DNA of 7,898 bases. Origin: Acidimicrobiaceae bacterium (lineage in GTDB: Bacteria; Actinomycetota; Acidimicrobiia; Acidimicrobiales; UBA8190). How positions within the stretch are numbered: the first letter of the stretch is position 1; every line of letters begins with the position of its first letter. This document shows positions 6,288-7,898 of the stretch, piece by piece. Both the position numbers and the translations under genes were made by a program. A model generated the notes under the pieces. The model made no database searches, was not told the DNA's origin, and saw only the letters and a list, made by a program, of their open reading frames with translations. Location: positions 47,918 to 55,815 of the forward strand of contig DMNK01000006.1 in the NCBI GenBank assembly GCA_003453695.1, written 5' to 3'.

Positions 6288-6364
6288 TGGTGGGGCTAGC
6301 TGGACTTGAACCAGCGACCTCAGCATTATCAGTGCTGCGCTCTAACCAGCTGAGCTATAGCCCC
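6288..6364 (-). tRNA. ileT: tRNA-Ile (anticodon GAT), CCA encoded
   Basis: The minus strand folds as a complete cloverleaf of 77 bases. The acceptor stem is GGGGCTA/TAGCCCC, the D stem GCTC/GAGC, the anticodon stem CAGCA/TGCTG with loop CTGATAA, and the T stem GCTGG/CCAGC with loop TTCAAGT. All stems pair perfectly. The anticodon GAT is at 6328-6330, reading ATC/ATT isoleucine codons. The discriminator A (6291) is followed by a genomic CCA (6290-6288). It starts 28 bases after the gyrA stop codon on the same strand with no terminator between them, so co-transcription is likely. The gyrA-tRNA-Ile adjacency is conserved in many actinobacteria, where a tRNA-Ala usually follows; none is present here. 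Confidence 0.97.
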
Positions 6365-6392
6365 GGCGAGACCGTGACACTACACGGGCGCC

Positions 6393-7898
6393 TCAGGCGT
6401 CGACGGCGTCGTCCTCTTCGCTCACCACCGCCGCCACGGCGGCCACGCTCTGGCCCTCGTCGAGGCTCATGAGCCGCACCCCGGTGGCGTCACGGCCCTG
6501 GGCGGCGATCTCGCGCACGGCGGTGCGGATCACCACGCCGCCGCTGGAGACGAGAAGGATCTCGTCGTCGAGCGACGCCATGAAGGCGGAGACCACCCGG
6601 CCGCGCGCCGCGGTGAGCTTGATGGCCCGCACCCCTTGGCCGCCGCGGCCCTGGCGGCCGAAGTGGTCCATCTTGGTGCGCTTTCCGAAACCGGCGTCGG
6701 TGACGATGAGGATGTCGTTCTCGGGCCGCACCACGTCGCACGACACCACCTCGTCGCCGGCGCGCAGGCGCATGCCCCGCACGCCTGCCGCGTCGCGGCC
6801 CATGGGACGCACATCGCGCTCGGAGAAGCGGATGCCGCTGCCGTTCAGGCTCACCATGACCACGTCGTCGTCGCCGGAGGTGGCCACCACCCGGACCAGC
6901 TCGTCCCCCGGACGCAGGGCGATGGCGATGAAGCCTTCGCGCCGGGACTTGTCGTACTCGCTGAACGCCGTCTTCTTCACCTGTCCCTGCTTGGTGGCGA
7001 AGAGCAGGTAGCCGCCGGTGTCGAAGTCCCGAGTGGCCACGAGCGCCTCGATGCGCTCGTCGGGCGCCAGCGGCAGGAGGTTCACCGCCGCGGTCCCCCG
7101 CGCCGTCCGCTCCTTCTGGGGCACCTCGTGCACCCGCAGGCGGTACACCCGGCCCCGGTTGGAGAACAGAAGGAGATAGGCGTGCGCCGTGGTGTGGACC
7201 ACGTGGGCGATCAGGTCCTCTTCCTTGAGCCTGGCCCCGCGCACACCACGGCCGCCGCGCCCCTGGGTGCGGAACGACACCGCCGGCACCGACTTGATGT
7301 AGCCGGCGCGGGTCATGGTGACCACGAGCTCCTCGTCCTCGATGAGGTCCTCGACCCCCATCTCGCCGGGGTCGTGGGTGATGCGGGTGCGGCGCGGGTC
7401 GGCGTACTTCTGCTTGATCTCGCTCATCTCGCTCGAGATCACCGCCCGCAGCTTCTTGGGGTCGGCCAGGATGGCCTCGAGCTCGGCGATGGTCTGGCGC
7501 AGCTTGGCCATCTCCTCTTCCAGTTCCGAGCGGCCCAGCCGGGTGAGCCGGCCCAGCGTCATGTCGAGGATGTGGTTGGCCTGCTCCTCGGAGAAGGAGA
7601 AGGGGCTGTTCATGAGCGCCTGGCGGGCGGCGGGGCGGTCGTCGGAGTTGCGGATGGTCTCGATGACCTGATCCAGCATGCTGATGGCCTTCAGCAGGCC
7701 CTCGACGATGTGGGCCCGGTCCCGGGCCTTGGCCAGGCGGAACTCCGAACGGCGGGTGACGACCTCCACCTGGTGGACGATGTAGGCGGCCAGGGCGTCG
7801 CGCAGGTTGAGGGTGCGGGGGACGCCGTCGACCAGTGCCACCGAGTTCACGCCGAAGCTCACCTGCATGGGGGTGTGCTTGTAGAGGTTGTTGAGCAC
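6393..7898 (-). CDS. gyrA: DNA gyrase subunit A, C-terminal part (5' end outside window)
   Basis: The C-terminal 501 residues of GyrA; the frame is open to the window edge. Visible parts begin in the breakage-reunion core after the active-site Tyr (L-N-N-L-Y-K-H-T, then Q-V-S-F-G-V-N). The C-gate region follows: V-V-T-R-R-S-E-F-R-L-A-K-A-R-D-R-A-H-I (46-64), a charged coiled-coil (about 121-170) and A-D-P-R-R-T-R-I (166-173). The beta-pinwheel domain runs from about 188 to 485, with a short acidic tail (S-E-E-D-D-A-V-D-A). The GyrA-box, which marks gyrase rather than topoisomerase IV, is Q-G-R-G-G-R-G at 212-218 (bases 7245-7265), differing from the canonical Q-R-R-G-G-R-G at one position. 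A second similar stretch, Q-G-R-G-G-Q-G, is at 416-422. With GyrB the enzyme introduces negative supercoils. The quinolone-resistance region and catalytic Tyr lie upstream and cannot be judged. Confidence 0.97.
   Translation of the reverse strand: MLNNLYKHTPMQVSFGVNSVALVDGVPRTLNLRDALAAYIVHQVEVVTRRSEFRLAKARDRAHIVEGLLKAISMLDQVIETIRNSDDRPAARQALMNSPFSFSEEQANHILDMTLGRLTRLGRSELEEEMAKLRQTIAELEAILADPKKLRAVISSEMSEIKQKYADPRRTRITHDPGEMGVEDLIEDEELVVTMTRAGYIKSVPAVSFRTQGRGGRGVRGARLKEEDLIAHVVHTTAHAYLLLFSNRGRVYRLRVHEVPQKERTARGTAAVNLLPLAPDERIEALVATRDFDTGGYLLFATKQGQVKKTAFSEYDKSRREGFIAIALRPGDELVRVVATSGDDDVVMVSLNGSGIRFSERDVRPMGRDAAGVRGMRLRAGDEVVSCDVVRPENDILIVTDAGFGKRTKMDHFGRQGRGGQGVRAIKLTAARGRVVSAFMASLDDEILLVSSGGVVIRTAVREIAAQGRDATGVRLMSLDEGQSVAAVAAVVSEEDDAVDA

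Noticed and set aside
6287..6472. A 61-codon plus-strand open frame with G-L-E-P-A-T-S-A-L-S-V-L-R-S-N-Q-L-S-Y
   Set aside because: This peptide is the well-known false product of reading antisense through a tRNA; it coincides with tRNA-Ile and runs into gyrA antisense.

Overview
The window is GC-rich DNA with GTG starts, stop/start overlaps, an F420-type luciferase-like oxidoreductase and a gyrA gene lying directly next to tRNA-Ile. Together these point to an actinobacterium. An acidimicrobial lineage is plausible, but that is inference only. The right end must lie fairly near the gyrB-gyrA region, which in many actinobacteria sits close to the replication origin.

Left part (1-4546, plus strand): a tightly packed run of five genes for acyl-CoA metabolism. 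They are an acyl-CoA dehydrogenase cut by the window edge, a second divergent acyl-CoA dehydrogenase, a luciferase-like (LLM) F420-type oxidoreductase, a family III (CaiB/BaiF) CoA-transferase and a small VOC/glyoxalase-fold protein. The middle genes join by 4-base GTGA overlaps. The two dehydrogenases look like complementary halves of one heteromeric enzyme: the first keeps a candidate catalytic Glu and the second keeps the FAD-binding R-Q-F-G segment. The VOC gene appears to have its own leaderless promoter.

Centre (4578-6152, minus strand): an ANL-superfamily acyl-CoA synthetase with all core adenylation motifs, converging on the plus-strand cluster across a 31-base gap. With the CoA-transferase it gives two ways of putting CoA on an acid that the dehydrogenase pair could then desaturate. 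The substrate cannot be read from the sequence. Side-chain degradation of steroids or other bulky acids is a reasonable analogy from mycobacterial FadE pairs.

Right part (6153-7898, minus strand): a 135-base intergenic region containing four copies of a 12-base motif spaced 22, 22 and 24 bases apart, then tRNA-Ile(GAT) with an encoded CCA end, then the C-terminal 501 residues of DNA gyrase subunit A running off the window. The gyrA-tRNA-Ile order is the conserved actinobacterial arrangement, but no tRNA-Ala follows here.

I see no CRISPR array, transposase, phage gene or clear novel system. The most unexplained signal is the spaced repeat array at about 6187-6275.
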